A stretch of 64,000 bases of DNA. It comes from Stramonita haemastoma (taxonomy: Eukaryota; Mollusca; Gastropoda; Neogastropoda; Muricidae). The notes beneath the pieces are model-generated. The model ran no database searches, was not told the origin of the DNA, and saw only the letters and a list, made by a program, of their open reading frames with translations. The DNA is taken from assembly GCA_030674155.1 (NCBI GenBank), contig CM060342.1:18796677-18860676 (forward strand). Direction: 5' to 3'. The position numbers and the translations under genes are program-made. Shown here piece by piece: positions 49,357 through 62,044 of the stretch. Each line of letters opens with the position of its first letter. Within the stretch, counting starts at the first letter, position 1.

Positions 49357-51683
49357 CTGCAACACAGCCATTTTTTGTTTGTTTTTTGTTGTTGTTTTTT
49401 TTAAATAAATCTATGAACAAAGGTGGCAGGAGGATTTATTAAGACGTTCACCTGCCTAACAAGTTAAACTGCAGGTTCTAGGTTTGATTCCAAGCTTTCC
49501 CTTTCTTCCCAATTTGATGAGAAAATTGAACTCAATGTCAGTCATTCGGATGAGACTATAACCCCAAGGCCCCACATGCAAACATTTGCAGAACATCGTG
49601 CGTGCATGTTAAAAACCGTTCCACTTTTCAGAAGAGTCGGTCATTTCACACGGAAGGGAACGGATGACAACATTTCAAAAATGCATGCACACAGGCATCA
49701 TCGTTCAAGGGGATATATTTTCCCATGGAGTTAGCATCAGTGCAGACTCCACTCCCCCAAAAGCCCCTCTGATGAGGCTATAGACTGAGGTCCCATGTGC
49801 AAACGCCGCAGAACATCTTGCGCAATATTAAAACCTGTTCCATTATTTGGTAGAGTAGGTCATAGTGTGTGGTGGGAATGGATAACAAAATTGCAAAACC
49901 ACATGTACATGGGGAGTTAAAAGTTAAAGTTGTCCGAGCTAAGGCTCATCAGGCCGTACTTATCCCAGTTTCTGTGGCGTTAAGCGACTGAGAGTCATAG
50001 ACTCCCCTGGATAGGACGCCAGTCTATCGCAGGTTAACCAACACAAGTTGGTACCCTTTTACACCTGGGTGGGGTAGAAAATAGCCGTAAAGGCCTTTTC
50101 AAGAGCACAACGCCATTGCCGAAGCTGGGATCGAACCGCAACTTTAGATTACACACACGCCTAACCACTAGACTACAGCAGCGGCTCATGCACATGGGGA
50201 CTGGATGTAAAATGCACATGACGCTTATTCTATTACCCTTGAAATTAAAAGAATAAATAAATAAAAAACACGCACACATGCACGCACCATTCACTAACAC
50301 CCCCCCGCACACACCACATAGAGTCCTATGAATCACCATCACTTAATCCAAAGTTTGAAAGCTCTAGAGACAAAAACACAGATTCCACTTCAGTATATAT
50401 AACTCAAACTACATGAGCCAAAAAACCCAACAAAATAGAATGGCCGACTTACGTGCAGCGGTTTGATTTTCTGGGTGTACTTCTTCACCAACTCCTCCAC
50501 CTTCTTCTCCTCCTCTTTCACCAGTTCCTTCACCACCACGGGTCGTCAGTAGTGCCGCTGTTACACACACACACGCACACACATGCACGCATGCATGCAC
50601 ACACGCACAAGCACACACACACATGCATGCACATACAAACACACACACACATGTATTGAATATAATAATATAATATAGTAGTTAGTACTACAATTAGGAT
50701 CATCATCATCACCGTTATCATCATCGTTATCATCACTGTCATCATTATCATCATTATTATCACTGTCATCATCATCACCATCATCACTATCATTATCATC
50801 ACAATTGTAATCATGATGATGATCATCATCATCATTGTCGTCATTGTCACATCATCATCATCATATCATCACCACCTTTATCATTATTATCATTATCTCC
50901 TTCTCACTATTATAAGTTTGATTTTATACTTACTATTGATATGTTTTAATTCTAACTCTTAAGTGAATGGATGCATACATGTTATGCAGTGTATGTAACT
51001 GCAGACTTGATGACTTGGTGATGATAATGATGGCAGTGATGAAAATTAATTGATAATGACCCTGATGTTGACGATGATGACAGTGAAAGATAATATGATG
51101 GTGATGATGATGTGGTGATAGCAGATGGCAGCGGTGGTGGTAATGAAATAAAAGTTATTATATGATATAACCATATTAATAATGACGATGACAAAGTATA
51201 GAACTTAATGGTCTCCACTCCATGGGTGAGCATCTTACACAATGCAGCTCCATTATAAATCAATTATGCCCCAAGTTGGAATGCGGCTACCTTAACAGTA
51301 AGCAAAACATGGTTCAATAAAACTGCAAAATCTCACCATTGATGATGAACCTTGGACACTACACCTCTAGCTGAGGAATGAAAACAAAATAATTTTTTGT
51401 TCCCAAGTGTCAAGCAATGCTGAATTAATTAGAACAGGCATAAGTAAACACCATGGAAGTCATCCAGCAACAGTGCAAGGCTTCTTCTAGATAGTGGCCT
51501 CATGGAAGCCAAACAGTGATAAGTTCTCCCAGTCCCAGTGAACTTCTGGCCCTGGGGGTGCAACAGACTGGAGCGGATTATACATGTAGTGACCTCAGAT
51601 AGCGGGTGAGGATACATCATGGCAACATTGACATTGTGGAGGAATCTTAAGCAAAACATTAAAATCAGACTTTTATCAGTTAC

Positions 51684-51724
<41 letters not shown>

Positions 51725-51821
51725 TACACACACACACACACACACACAACACACACACACGATACACACACACACACACACACACACGATACACACATAC
51801 ACACACACACACAACAAAGCA

Positions 51822-51894
<73 letters not shown>

Positions 51895-53613
51895 TGCAAT
51901 ACCATGACATGCGAACCAGAAGCAACAGAATCGTGTGCATGTGCATGTGTGTAAAAAATGTAATATAATACACTATGAGTGCAGGCACATGTCCACATAC
52001 ATGTGTGCAAGCATTCACTTCACACAAAGTGACAAAATGTGCACACTAACAGAGCCCAGCCCCCACTCTCAGTCTGTTTTCCATTTCTAACAAAAGTTAT
52101 AACAAAAAGTACTGAAGGAAAAGAACTAAAGAAGACAAGAATGCAATAGAAATGATATACAACAGAAAAGAAACTCACGTGCTTGGACCAAAGCAGTGTA
52201 CTCAGAAACATGCACAAGGACGATCTCATCATGTTCTTGTCGAATGTTTGCAACATAGACTGCACAAAAAACAAAAATCAGGTTTTCTTTTCACTTGATG
52301 AATAATGAATAATTTCTCTCATAAATCTATCTTGATCATAAATCAATGTCTAATTCATGATTCAATTTCACATTCTCTCCCTAAACTACTCGAGTTCTTT
52401 AGGTATTGGTTTAAATTTTTCAGACCATTTTGGGGGGGGGGGGGGGGGGGCAAGCTGAACCTGACACAGTGACAGAGCCAACCTTCTCCTGGTATAGTGT
52501 GCATGCTGAATATTTTGTGTTTCTGTCACCGAAATCAACAAATGACAAATTACAGAACCTTTAGTAATAATGTGTATTTGATCTCCAGCATGTATCTACA
52601 GGTATCTGATTCAGTGTATCACTGTATCAGTGTATGGGAACTAAACCACTGGTACCTCTGCATGCTGAATTGACTCTGGAGAACATAAAAATCCCCACCC
52701 TTAAGTTAATTCATCAGGTACTGCTGTCATAGGGTTTTTTTTAGTTACAAATTCACGTGGACATACATACATGTAGAATGAAGGTCAGTATACAGTCAAT
52801 GAAGCATTCACCATTTAATCATGATTTACAATTACAGGCTATATTACTTTAGAGGCATGCTTAAGCATCAACCTACAGATGGAAGCGTATTCACTGTAGT
52901 GTAAATTATCTTACTTTTTAATGACTTAACTCTTTAGCACATGTATCATTCATCACTGTATGCTGGCCTGACTTCTTAATGCTATGTTTTCATACCACAA
53001 CTTAAGTTACAATCCCTGAAATTATGACAGAGGTAGATGGGGAACAGCCAAACATCAAACAGAGGGGAAATTACATTATTATTATTATTAAACTTTAAAA
53101 CTAATAAAAGCACTCAACTGGACTCAAAATGTCCAAGAACACTTCTAACTTCTAAGTGGCCAGTGCTGCTATTCAGCCAAGAACAAGACTGTATGAGTGA
53201 GATAATATGGTAACGCTGATTTAAAGAATTCAACATCTGAGTTCAATCTTGGCCACAGCCTTCAATGGGGGGGGGGGGGGGGGGGGGGAGTATTTTCCAA
53301 AGTAGCATAGTCCGTTTGTTGCATTCCTCAACTCCCTCTAGTCTTCACTTTCATCTCAATTCTTATATTAGCCCGGCAAAACGATTCATGAAGATGAGAT
53401 CCAATGGTGTAGGTGATATATCAACATGATTATGACATTACAGAAGATCAATAGACAACAGGGGCCTAACTTAACTCTCTAAATTCTGCTATCTCTAGCA
53501 ACCGGATACCCCAAACAAAACTGTTGGATCAACTTACAATCAAAGGCATACTCGGAAAAACCACTGTCGTCAATTGCTATCATTACTATCTTCTTTTGGT
53601 CATTCTTCGCCAT
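49161..53613 (-). CDS. Universal stress protein (UspA family), whole coding span
   Basis: Small cytoplasmic ATP-binding stress protein of the UspA fold. Exons in transcript order: 53613-53538, 52259-52179, 50557-50453, 49356-49161, about 153 codons, normal for the family. It begins MAKNDQKKIVMIAIDDSG (beta-1 and the D of the nucleotide pocket) and ends with the G-2X-G-9X-G(S) ATP motif: GTRG, nine residues, GS, then SDYV. Splice phases join cleanly (T|TC Phe; C|CG Pro; phase 0). Single-base errors occur in exon 3 (+1) and exon 4 (two deletions). Such genes are common in molluscs and cnidarians and absent from vertebrates. Its neighbours do not suggest a partner. Confidence 0.9.
49430..49721 (+). 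mobile_element. SINE-A body with alternative tRNA head (A2)
   Basis: Head GGCAGGAGGATTTATTAAGA to GGTTCTAGGTTTGATTCC, then a linker (CTTTCTTCCCAATTTGA) and the common SINE-A body from CATTCGGATGAGACTATAA. The same head is on the copy at 59630. Confidence 0.75.
49722..50270 (+). mobile_element. SINE-A copy split by a reverse SINE-B
   Basis: SINE-A body at 49722-49915 resumes at 50187-50270. Between them 49916-50186 is a complete SINE-B on the minus strand. CATGTACATGGGGA (49902-49915) and CATGCACATGGGGA (50187-50200) form a 14-bp target duplication with one mismatch. It lies in the last intron of the USP gene. Confidence 0.85.
50453..50557 (-). CDS. Universal stress protein exon 3, one-base insertion
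   Basis: 105 bases where 104 restore the phase. It starts (P)ALLTTR, then after one surplus G in the GTGGTGGTG run it continues VVKELVKEEEKKVEELVKKY and TQKIKPLH to the donor GTAAGT. This is the charged helix region between the nucleotide-binding halves. Acceptor TAACAG lies in a CA-rich tract. Confidence 0.85.
50550..52010. repeat. CA and ATC arrays in USP intron
   Basis: (CA)n 50562-50655, (ATC)-rich 50695-50880 and 51010-51130, (CA)n with ACGATAC interruptions 51684-51894. Confidence 0.85.
52179..52259 (-). CDS. Universal stress protein exon 2
   Basis: 81 bases. With the split Phe codon it reads FYVANIRQEHDEIVLVHVSE then YTALVQA. The DEIVLVHV strand is typical of the UspA fold. Acceptor TGTGCAG, donor GTGAGT. 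Intact. Confidence 0.9.
53538..53613 (-). CDS. Universal stress protein exon 1
   Basis: 76 bases, 25 codons plus one base: MAKNDQKKIVMIAIDDSGFS then EYAFD, donor GTAAGT. The start at 53613 gives the usual USP length. An in-frame ATG at 53664 would add a hydrophobic 17-residue leader (MFTWLFLLHYH...), but that stretch looks like 5' UTR and would be odd for a cytoplasmic USP. Confidence 0.9.
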
Positions 53614-54044
53614 TGCTAATGAGAATGCACAATGGTAATGCAAAAGGAATAGCCAAGTAAACAAAATGCAACTCCTCTAGGACTACTCCAGAACTGAATT
53701 CAAGCACTACAGAGAAGATGAGACAATCTACGCCCTACCAGCCAAAAAACAGAAGAGTTATTTTCTCTTGATTAAAGCTTTTAAGCATTCATTTAATCAT
53801 TTGTTCATATACAGAGAAAAAGATACTGGAAATGGTAATCATTTTCTTGATTATAGAAATTGAATTGGTACAAAAGTATACCACATGTAGTATGAGAACA
53901 CTCAATATACTTTACATTTTGGAGCTTTTGGTCAGAGAGTATGTTCCCTTCCGGAGTCTCTTTTTGGCTACAATGTACAGTTCTGATCATACTAAAGCAG
54001 TATAAATTCTTATGTAATCTTATTCTTTATTTCGATGATTTATT

Positions 54045-54395
54045 TATTTATTTATTTGTTCTTTTATATCGAGGATAACAGAATAAGCAATCATGTGCTT
54101 TTTTTCATCCGGTCCCCGTGTGTATGCAGTTTTGTAAATATTGTCATCTGTTCCCACCGGCACACGATGGCCTACTCTTACGAAAAGCGGAACAGGATTT
54201 AACGTGTGCGCAAGATGTTCTGCGTGCGTTCGCACACGGGGCCTCGGTTTAAAGTCTCATCCGAAGGACTTTTGGGGAGAGTGGAGTCAGCACTGATGTT
54301 AACTCCAGGAAGAAAATTTCCTCGACCGGACTCGAACCCGGGTCTTCAAATTGCCAGCGCAATGTTCTGACCACTAGGCTATCCGCCCCGCGATG
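54045..54395 (-). mobile_element. SINE-A copy, near full length
   Basis: Reverse orientation, from tail (TTTTATATCGAGGATAACAG) to head (TTCTGACCACTAGGCTATCC). Almost identical to 62690-63018, so recently active. Confidence 0.88.
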
Positions 54396-54540
54396 ATGAT
54401 GGGATAAGCACTTGTGTGCTTTTTTTACACCCAGTCCCTGTGTGCAAGCAGTTTTGTAAATTTTGTCATCTGTTAACACCGGCACACAACGGCCTACTCT
54501 TTTGAAAAGTGGAACGGGTGTTAAGGTGTGCCTCACCTCA
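54396..54540 (-). mobile_element. SINE-A, second tandem copy, truncated
   Basis: Directly abuts the previous copy in the same orientation: GGGATAAGCACTTGTGTGC to GGAACGGGTGTTAAGGTGTG. It is cut off by a (CCTCA)n run. Confidence 0.75.
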
Positions 54541-54750
54541 CCTCACCTCATTCTCCTGACTGAATGGTCGTAGAGGAGACATGAGGATGTCGATAACGTT
54601 GTTCTCCTCCATCCAGGCCGGTCCTCTGCCCTGCGGATCAGCGTTGCGCTGTCCATCCCTGAGATGTTGCTCTCCCCTTTTTTTTTTTCTCTGTCTTCCT
54701 CTTATTCTCCTTCCTTGCACTGTGGTTTTCAGGCAAGCGTTTTCCATCAT
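54541..54750 (-). mobile_element. LINE ORF2 C-terminal fragment
   Basis: The minus strand reads TTVQGRRIRGRQRKK and, after one frame change, ISGMDSATLIRRAEDRPGWR and a short tail. This basic RGRQRKK block followed by LIRRAEDRPGWRR is typical of the end of LINE ORF2 proteins. It abuts a truncated SINE at 54396-54540. Confidence 0.6.
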
Positions 54751-55819
54751 ATTTTCTTACCACTTCAGTTTTCGTTCCTTCACCGTGGTTAAAAGGTATT
54801 CATTAGGTTTAAGAGCTTGCCTTGTGCATCAAGCCACGCATTCAAATTTGAAAGCAGCAAGCAAGAGTATCCATTACCTTTTGAAAACTGAAATTAAAAT
54901 ACACCCTGTTCCCCTTCCTTCTGGCCAAAAAAAAAAAAAAGCTGATTGCTGCGCGCAGTGCCTATAGAAGCACTCATAACTGTCGCCTGGACACGCTCCT
55001 ATATGGTGTAGGAAGCTATACAGCATTCACTTCCACCTAGCAAGGCCTCAAGTCAAATTTTGAAGTGAAACTCCACTGTGCGGCAAGACAGCGAGAATTC
55101 GCTTTTCTGAAGGGTGTGCCAGTAGAATCTTATATCAACCAACTGACACTATGCTTCAACTGATTCTGTTTTTCACTCAAGTTTTATAACCAGCATATGC
55201 ATTGGGCTCCACAGAATTGTTGAGGCGAAATTGGATAGAGTTTTACTAAAATATACAACATCAGATTCATCTTACCATTATTTTCTCAATAGATCTCTAA
55301 CAATTTACTTGCAATGTTTTTTTAATTTGAAAATTCTATTGTCTCATGATATATTTTGAGAATTCATTCTCTGATTATACATTTCCATAAAAAATGAGGG
55401 AGTGGATAATGGCTGATATGCTGAAATGATTAGTCCACATAAAAAATCACCTCCTTTACTGTTTTATATCATGATCAAATTTCTGTTCCCTCTTTACAAC
55501 GTATGTAATGTGTGCGATGTGGGTTTTTTTTAAACATTGTATTAGTATAATTTGGGGGTTAATTATGAATTTTAATGAGAATGCAAAATGTAAGCCTTAA
55601 AACCACACAACAACCCCCGACAACAACCCTACTTTAGTATACAGTACAGCTCTATTCCCAGCCTGTCAAAGTTTGGTTACATCATTTCAAAAGAGACCCT
55701 CTTTCAGGCAAGTCTTTTACAAGAACTCGAAAACCACATACAAAATACCTTGAAAATAAAGAACACGAGGGTTTTTTTTAAGTCTATCCTAACCACTAAA
55801 AACCAGGTCCTGCACAATA

Positions 55820-55854
<35 letters not shown>

Positions 55855-56132
55855 GGTTTGGTGGTGGTTGGTGGTGTGTGGTGGTGTTGTTGTTGTTGCT
55901 GCTGCTGCTGCTATACTCTTGTAAACCAGTTTCGTTGTTTGTTAGTAGGCTTTCTTTTTGCTTTCAAACTGATATCGTGAGCTGTGCGTCTGCAGCCACC
56001 TTAGAAGCATATCAAAATAATGTGCCGAGTTTTTTTCAATCTCTTAAGTCAAATTTTTGTGCAGATCTGTCAGTGCCAGTTTTGGTTCCCCACCCCACCC
56101 CGCCCCACATGCGCAAAGAGAGAGAGAGAGAG

Positions 56133-56287
<155 letters not shown>

Positions 56288-56338
56288 TATTGATCAGTTT
56301 CTTCAAATTGTTTATTGTAAAATTAACTCCAAATGTAC

Positions 56339-56456
<118 letters not shown>

Positions 56457-56486
56457 GTCTCTTAGCTGCACCACGTAGATTTATCA

Positions 56487-56568
<82 letters not shown>

Positions 56569-57752
56569 TCTCTTAGCTGCCTGCATCATGTAGATTTATC
56601 ACAAGAATTATTTTCTAAGTATTTTACCTTTCGGACCTCAAAGTTCGATTTTGAGCTATTTTCTTATCACACAGAAAATCAATATTTGTTAATTAAGCGT
56701 AAAGATAGACAGACACCAGTCTGGCATGACTCAGGGGAGGTAAGTTTGCTGCTAGCGGTACCTGTGTTCGACCAGAACTTTGTGAACTATTACCGTAAAA
56801 GAGTGGGAGAAGATGAAACCGCAGAATGTACGTATCTTGGAATGTTTTGAGTCAGCCAGTTAAAGAAAAACAAAAGAGGAAAAAACTGACCCACTGATAA
56901 CCTATATGGTGATATACGTGATGACTCAATCGGACAATGAGAGTGCTGCCCCATTCAAATCAAAGCAGCCCCAAAGACGGAATGCAGCCCCTGAATGGTG
57001 GGTTCAAAACGGTACCATGCGCAAAATCTCACCATTGATAAACCTCAGAGCTCTAGCTAAGGAACAACAACCAAAAAAAAAAGAGATTCAATACAACCAA
57101 AGTACTCTCACGCAGAGCTAAAATTAGACATCGTTTCGCAAATTGATAACTTATGCAATGATGAAACAAAGGAAACACGCAAAGACCGGAGCAGCCCCCA
57201 GTAATGAAAAAAGTAATGAAAACAATAACAGATAAGTTTTTGGGCCTGCTGAGACTGTCAGTGAACAGTGTGACAAAGAGACCGGGGGCAACAATATAAA
57301 AAATCCCCCCAAAAACAAAGAAAAAACCCCAAACACCACAAAATAATGCCAGTCTTAGCTCCAGTTCATCTGGGCCAGAATTAATATCAATTCATGCAAG
57401 GCGAAAGAAAACCTTTGTATAATTAATGGCATGGATATGAATTGGAAATGTAAAAAATTCAATTTGCCTTAACTAAATGTTTGATTGAAAAAAAAAAATC
57501 CAAAACAACAACAAAAGCCCAAACAAACAACAACTAACTTTGAAATATCAGATATCCTGTAGTTAAATGGGGAAAATATTATTCAAACATTTAAAACCGA
57601 GTACACGGCTAGAAACTAGTTTGCGGTAAAAGGAGGATAGGGAGTTCTACTGGATTAAAAAAAAACAACAAAACCAAACAAACAAACAAACAAACAACAA
57701 AAGACACGAGTGCTTATTCCATTTTCCTCGATATAAAAGATTGAATATATAA

Positions 57753-57789
<37 letters not shown>

Positions 57790-57824
57790 GTCATACATCA
57801 TCTAACATACGCTCTCTTTCTTCT

Positions 57825-58778
57825 TCATTCACAAAAATATTTACAAAAACACCCGGCTAAATTTTGTACATAGGCGGTCACCGGGTGGATGACCCTGCCC
57901 AGGAGGTCCCACTCTGGGAACCTGAAACACAGCAGTGGCCAGGGCCAGATCCCTTTTGGAAGGGTCCTCGGACATGCAGATCTCACACGCCCTTGCCACC
58001 GCTGCATCCTCGACACCCTTGTTAAAAAACTTCAGGATGAAGCCCAGAGTGTAAACCTCCGCCCCTGAGTCAAGAGCCCCCATCCAGAACCTCCGGGGCA
58101 TAACGCCTGCGGTTGGCCGACCGCCGAAGATAGACCTGGTGGCAACAGGTCCCATGGAGCCTTACCCAGGTCAATGTAGCGGACGGACTTGTTTGGGCAG
58201 TCAACATCTACAAGGATGTTCCTGGTGTGAATGTCATTCACCTGACCCCTTTAGCGTGGATGGCCTGGAGTCCTCGCAGCAGATTCCAAGCCACGAGTCG
58301 CCGCTGGTTTTGGGGAAGCAGTGTGGGTTCTCAAGAACATCCTGTAGTGTCACGCCCTTGCCGAAAAGCCCCTGCACGATACACAACCTCTCAGGCCTCT
58401 GCGGTGCACGATTCCGTACAACTTGGGCACGGAGTTGGTGTCCTGGAGATACTGAAGATACTGGGCTTCGCACAGCATCCGTATGTTGCTACTACCGTTG
58501 TCACGGCTTTCCTTGACCACTACCTCTGTCGCAGTGAACTGCGCATTGTTGCGAAGGTAGCCTTTGTAGACGGTCCCGCTTTTGCCTTGGCCCATGATGA
58601 CCATGGCTCTGCCCTCTGTCTGTCCGTTGGGTGGCCAGTCTCAGGTTGGCGGCCGGTATTTTGCGCACCCGCTCCTGTTCTGCGCGGTTGAGCTGTCTGG
58701 GTTCACGCAGGTAGTAGAACTCTTTCACATCGTTGCCGAACTCTTGTTGTTTCTGCTGGATCCAGACCCGACTGTCTT
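57825..58778 (-). CDS. Divergent kinase exon 2 (kinase domain), multiple frameshifts
   Basis: A 954-base exon after acceptor TTTCTTAG. It begins DSRVWIQQKQQEFGNDVKEF and YYLREPRQLN. Frame changes are needed near 58615-58625, 58390-58408, 58300-58315, 58241-58252, 58135-58145, 58068-58080 and 57915-57922. Between them every segment matches a kinase subdomain in the right order, with no subdomain missing. The last segment FPEWDLLGRVIHPVTAY ends at TGA 57827-57825. Decay would also remove motif residues; their preservation argues for consensus errors. Confidence 0.82.
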
Positions 58779-58898
58779 CTAAGAAAAAAACAAGGAACAG
58801 AGAGAGAGAGAGAGAAGAGATGTTTAGTTTTCTGCCATCAATGACGCAGTTGTAAAGAGTTACTCACATGTGCACGCGTACACACACACACGCGCGCG

Positions 58899-58956
<58 letters not shown>

Positions 58957-59111
58957 TATATGTAACCTTAACGTGAAAAAAAAACAAAACACCAATCACG
59001 ACAGAATAAACAAAACACGACAGTAGTAAACAACAGAAAACCAAAAAAGAAAAAGGAAATAAAAAAATTGATCAAAAGCAGTAGGTGTAACAATAACAAG
59101 TTCGACACCTT

Positions 59112-59142
<31 letters not shown>

Positions 59143-59179
59143 GGTATAGGAAAGTATATTTATTCAAAGAAAAAGATTG

Positions 59180-59243
<64 letters not shown>

Positions 59244-60063
59244 TGTGTTTGTGTATGCGCGCGCACGCGCGCGCAAATTCAAAGTATCTTAATCTTATGT
59301 GAAGGGTTGCACGCATAATATATATGTTATGAATGCAAGCGCTTTGATTTGTCTATTCTACATGATTCAGCGCTATATAAACTTCATACATCATAGTAGA
59401 GCACTGCAGTACAGTGCATTGCATTGTATTGTATCGCATCGTAGGAGCCATCAGAACGTTGCCATATACAGCCTCGAGCCGCCCTGGGGACTCCAACTCC
59501 CCGATTTTTCCCCAGGGATGGTGTCTAAACACGACACCTGTGTGCATGCTGTTTTTTGGGGTTTTTTTTTTCGTTTTTTAAAAAAAAGTTTGTCATCAGC
59601 TCCTACCGGCACACAATGGCCTGGAAGGAAGGTGGCAGGATGGTTAATACGTTCGCCTGCCAACAAGTAAACCGGGAGGTTCTGGGTTCGATTCTCAGCC
59701 TCGCCCTTTCTTCCCAGTTTGACGGGGAAAAAAATGAACTGAATGTCAAAGTCATTCGGATGAGACTATAAACCGAGGCCCTGTGTGCGAACGCACGCAG
59801 AACATCTTGTGCACACGTTAAAGCCCCGTTCCGCCTTTCGGACGTAATAAAAACAACAACAACAAAACAAACAAAAAATCAGCAAACAAACGAACAAGGA
59901 AAGGCGCAAAGCTTACGAACCAGACAAGTTTTGTCGGAAACACTTTGGGTCCCACTAAGTAAAGTGGTAGCCCTACGATTAGTACGAATCTCAACCATCA
60001 ACAACAACAATAATGATGATGATAAGAACAAGAACAACACCAACACCACCACCACCACCAATA

Positions 60064-60127
<64 letters not shown>

Positions 60128-60213
60128 TCAAAACGCGAACTCATTACCCCTCCTCCCTCAATTATCCCACTGTGAGACTGACAAGTAACCGTTTACTGGT
60201 GGCAACGCCTGTG

Positions 60214-60261
<48 letters not shown>

Positions 60262-60520
60262 CACACACACACACACACACACACAGGGGAGCAAAAACAA
60301 CATGAAAAATCTCATTGAAAACATAGGTAACCTTGGCTATTATCTCATACGTTGTTTTCTTCTTAAAAATGAAAAAAAAAAAAAACAACAAACGAATGAC
60401 TTAAAAATATACCGAGTAAACGTATTGTCTTGAAGAATAAAAGGTTAAAAGTAATAACATTGGCAAATCAACCAAAAAATATCAAACCAAAAACAAACAA
60501 CAACAAGAGCAAAGAAGCAA

Positions 60521-60577
<57 letters not shown>

Positions 60578-61040
60578 TAATAATTTTTTTAAAAACCTGT
60601 AAAATAACGGAACATTTTGCGCACACGTTAAAAACCTGCTAAAAACCCGTTAAAAGTCCGTTCCTCCTGTTTTGCCGGCAGAAAGGGATTACAAAGAAAA
60701 AACAACAACAGCAGGAGGAACACGGGTGTCGTGCTTAGACACAATCCCCGAAGTCGGAATATGGCTACTTAAATGGTGGTGGTTGGGGGGGGGGGGGGGG
60801 GGGGGGGGGGGGAGGTGGGACAGTTGCATAGGCAAAAATCTCGCCATTGGTGAACCTCAGAGATCCAAAACGACAAAGAAACAACAACAAAAACGACCAT
60901 CTCCACCACCACTAAAACACAGTAAAAGCAGAAATTGGCCATAATCTTATCTACCATGTTTTAATCACGAGTGTTAAAGTTATGATTAATCTCAGCATTG
61001 GATAGAACATGACAGTATCCACACTAACCCTTCAGCCTAT

Positions 61041-61112
<72 letters not shown>

Positions 61113-61871
61113 GCGCGCGCGCGCCACACACACATTTATCCTGGAGCCAAACTCAAGTCCGGTCAAACAGAAGGCATTCTTAAATTACCCAAAAAAGCCT
61201 AAAACGCTGTCACAGAGGTTTTAAACCTAATTTCTGTAGGATTAAAAAAAACAAAAAAAACCACCTATAAAATATTCTTGTAAATCTTTCATAAAAAATT
61301 TTAAGAATGATCTTCTTCTGACGGTGTGTTCATGTGTTTTCATGTTTTGGTTTTGTTGTTTGGGTTTTTTTGGTATGGTATTGTGATTTGTTAGAGGGCG
61401 CCTATGGCCTGACTTCAGCCCTCTAGGTTTCTGTTAGAGTTAGGCCCTAGGGCCCACAAGGCAGAGCTTTTACCACGGGTATGGCGTGATGTTCCCGTCA
61501 CAGGCCTAGGTCATTTTGAGACAACCGAGCGACCTGTTGTCCCCGCCCCACCGGTTGGTCTGGGGCTTCTTTGTCTAATACATTTCCATGTTGCAACTCG
61601 AATCATGACTATAAGAAATTAGTTATTACATCAACTAAAACCCGTTTCACACTGCGAGACATGGGAACAAGAAATTACAAATAATCACAAAGAAATCCAT
61701 TGGAAAAATCAAGAGAACGGCATGCATCATTACCACACACAATTCAGAACTAAGAACTTAAAAAAAAAAAATCCCGTATGACTTACCTGCGGTTGGGAAG
61801 TTGAAGGATTGGAATTGTAATGACAACTGGCTATCACGATGCCTCGGCATGCTGCTTCTTTGGGCTGCCAT
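57825..61871 (-). CDS. Divergent protein kinase, whole coding span
   Basis: Two coding exons, 61871-61787 and 58778-57825, joined in phase (G|AA, Glu), about 345 codons. A single kinase domain follows a ~95-residue N-terminal region without signal peptide or membrane segment. Visible motifs: glycine loop GQGKSGTVYKG, VVVK lysine, helix-C Glu in CEAQYLQYL, catalytic loop VNDIHTRNILVD (canonical HRD becomes VND), IDLGKA in place of DFG, RRYAPEVL, EVYTLGFIL and a C-lobe CMSEDPSKR. The key Lys, Glu, Asp, Asn and Asp are all kept, so catalysis is plausible. I cannot assign it to a named family; it resembles lineage-expanded invertebrate kinases with an IDFGKA-type motif. Substrate unknown. At least seven frame changes occur in exon 2. 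Confidence 0.82.
58779..61786. other. Kinase intron
   Basis: (CA)n 58900-58952, (GT)n 59180-59242, LINE tail 59338, SINE-A2, AAT/GAT arrays 60060-60128 and 60522-60576, (CA)n 60217-60285, a G run 60785-60812 and (CA)n(CG)n 61043-61133. Confidence 0.75.
59620..59848 (+). mobile_element. SINE-A2 copy
   Basis: Head with AGGATGGTTAATACGTTCGC and B box GGTTCTGGGTTCGATTC, linker CCCTTTCTTCCCAGTTTGA, then the common body. Within the kinase intron. Confidence 0.75.
61787..61871 (-). CDS. Divergent kinase exon 1
   Basis: 85 bases from ATG 61871: MAAQRSSMPRHRDSQLSLQF then QSFNFPTA and one base, donor GTAAGT. The ATG context (AAGAAAATGG) is good. The exit phase 1 matches the two-base entry of exon 2 exactly, which is the main evidence that the two belong together, as the intron is 3 kb. 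Confidence 0.75.
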
Positions 61872-62011
61872 TTTCTTCCTAGTTCTTCTCGAAACAGAAA
61901 TCCTCGACTCCAACACTCTCCTTTCTCCTTCGTGTATTTGTGTGTAGGCCCTACAGGATTCATGGGATAAAAACCGGCGGAACTGACGGAACGAGATTAC
62001 CGATTTTTCTG

Positions 62012-62044
62012 ATTGGCCGAGAGTTTTTCTTGGGCGCTGATTGG
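62012..62044 (-). promoter_or_regulatory. Two CCAAT boxes upstream of the kinase gene
   Basis: On the minus strand GACCAATCAGCG (CCAAT at 62044-62040) and GGCCAATCAGA (62016-62012) sit 28 bases apart and 141-173 bases upstream of the ATG. Tandem NF-Y sites at this spacing are common in TATA-less promoters. Direction and position suit the kinase gene. Confidence 0.55.

Noticed and set aside
53614..53664. Signal peptide on the USP from the upstream in-frame ATG
   Set aside because: Would make a secreted UspA protein, which is atypical; the MAKND start gives the normal length and a better fit.
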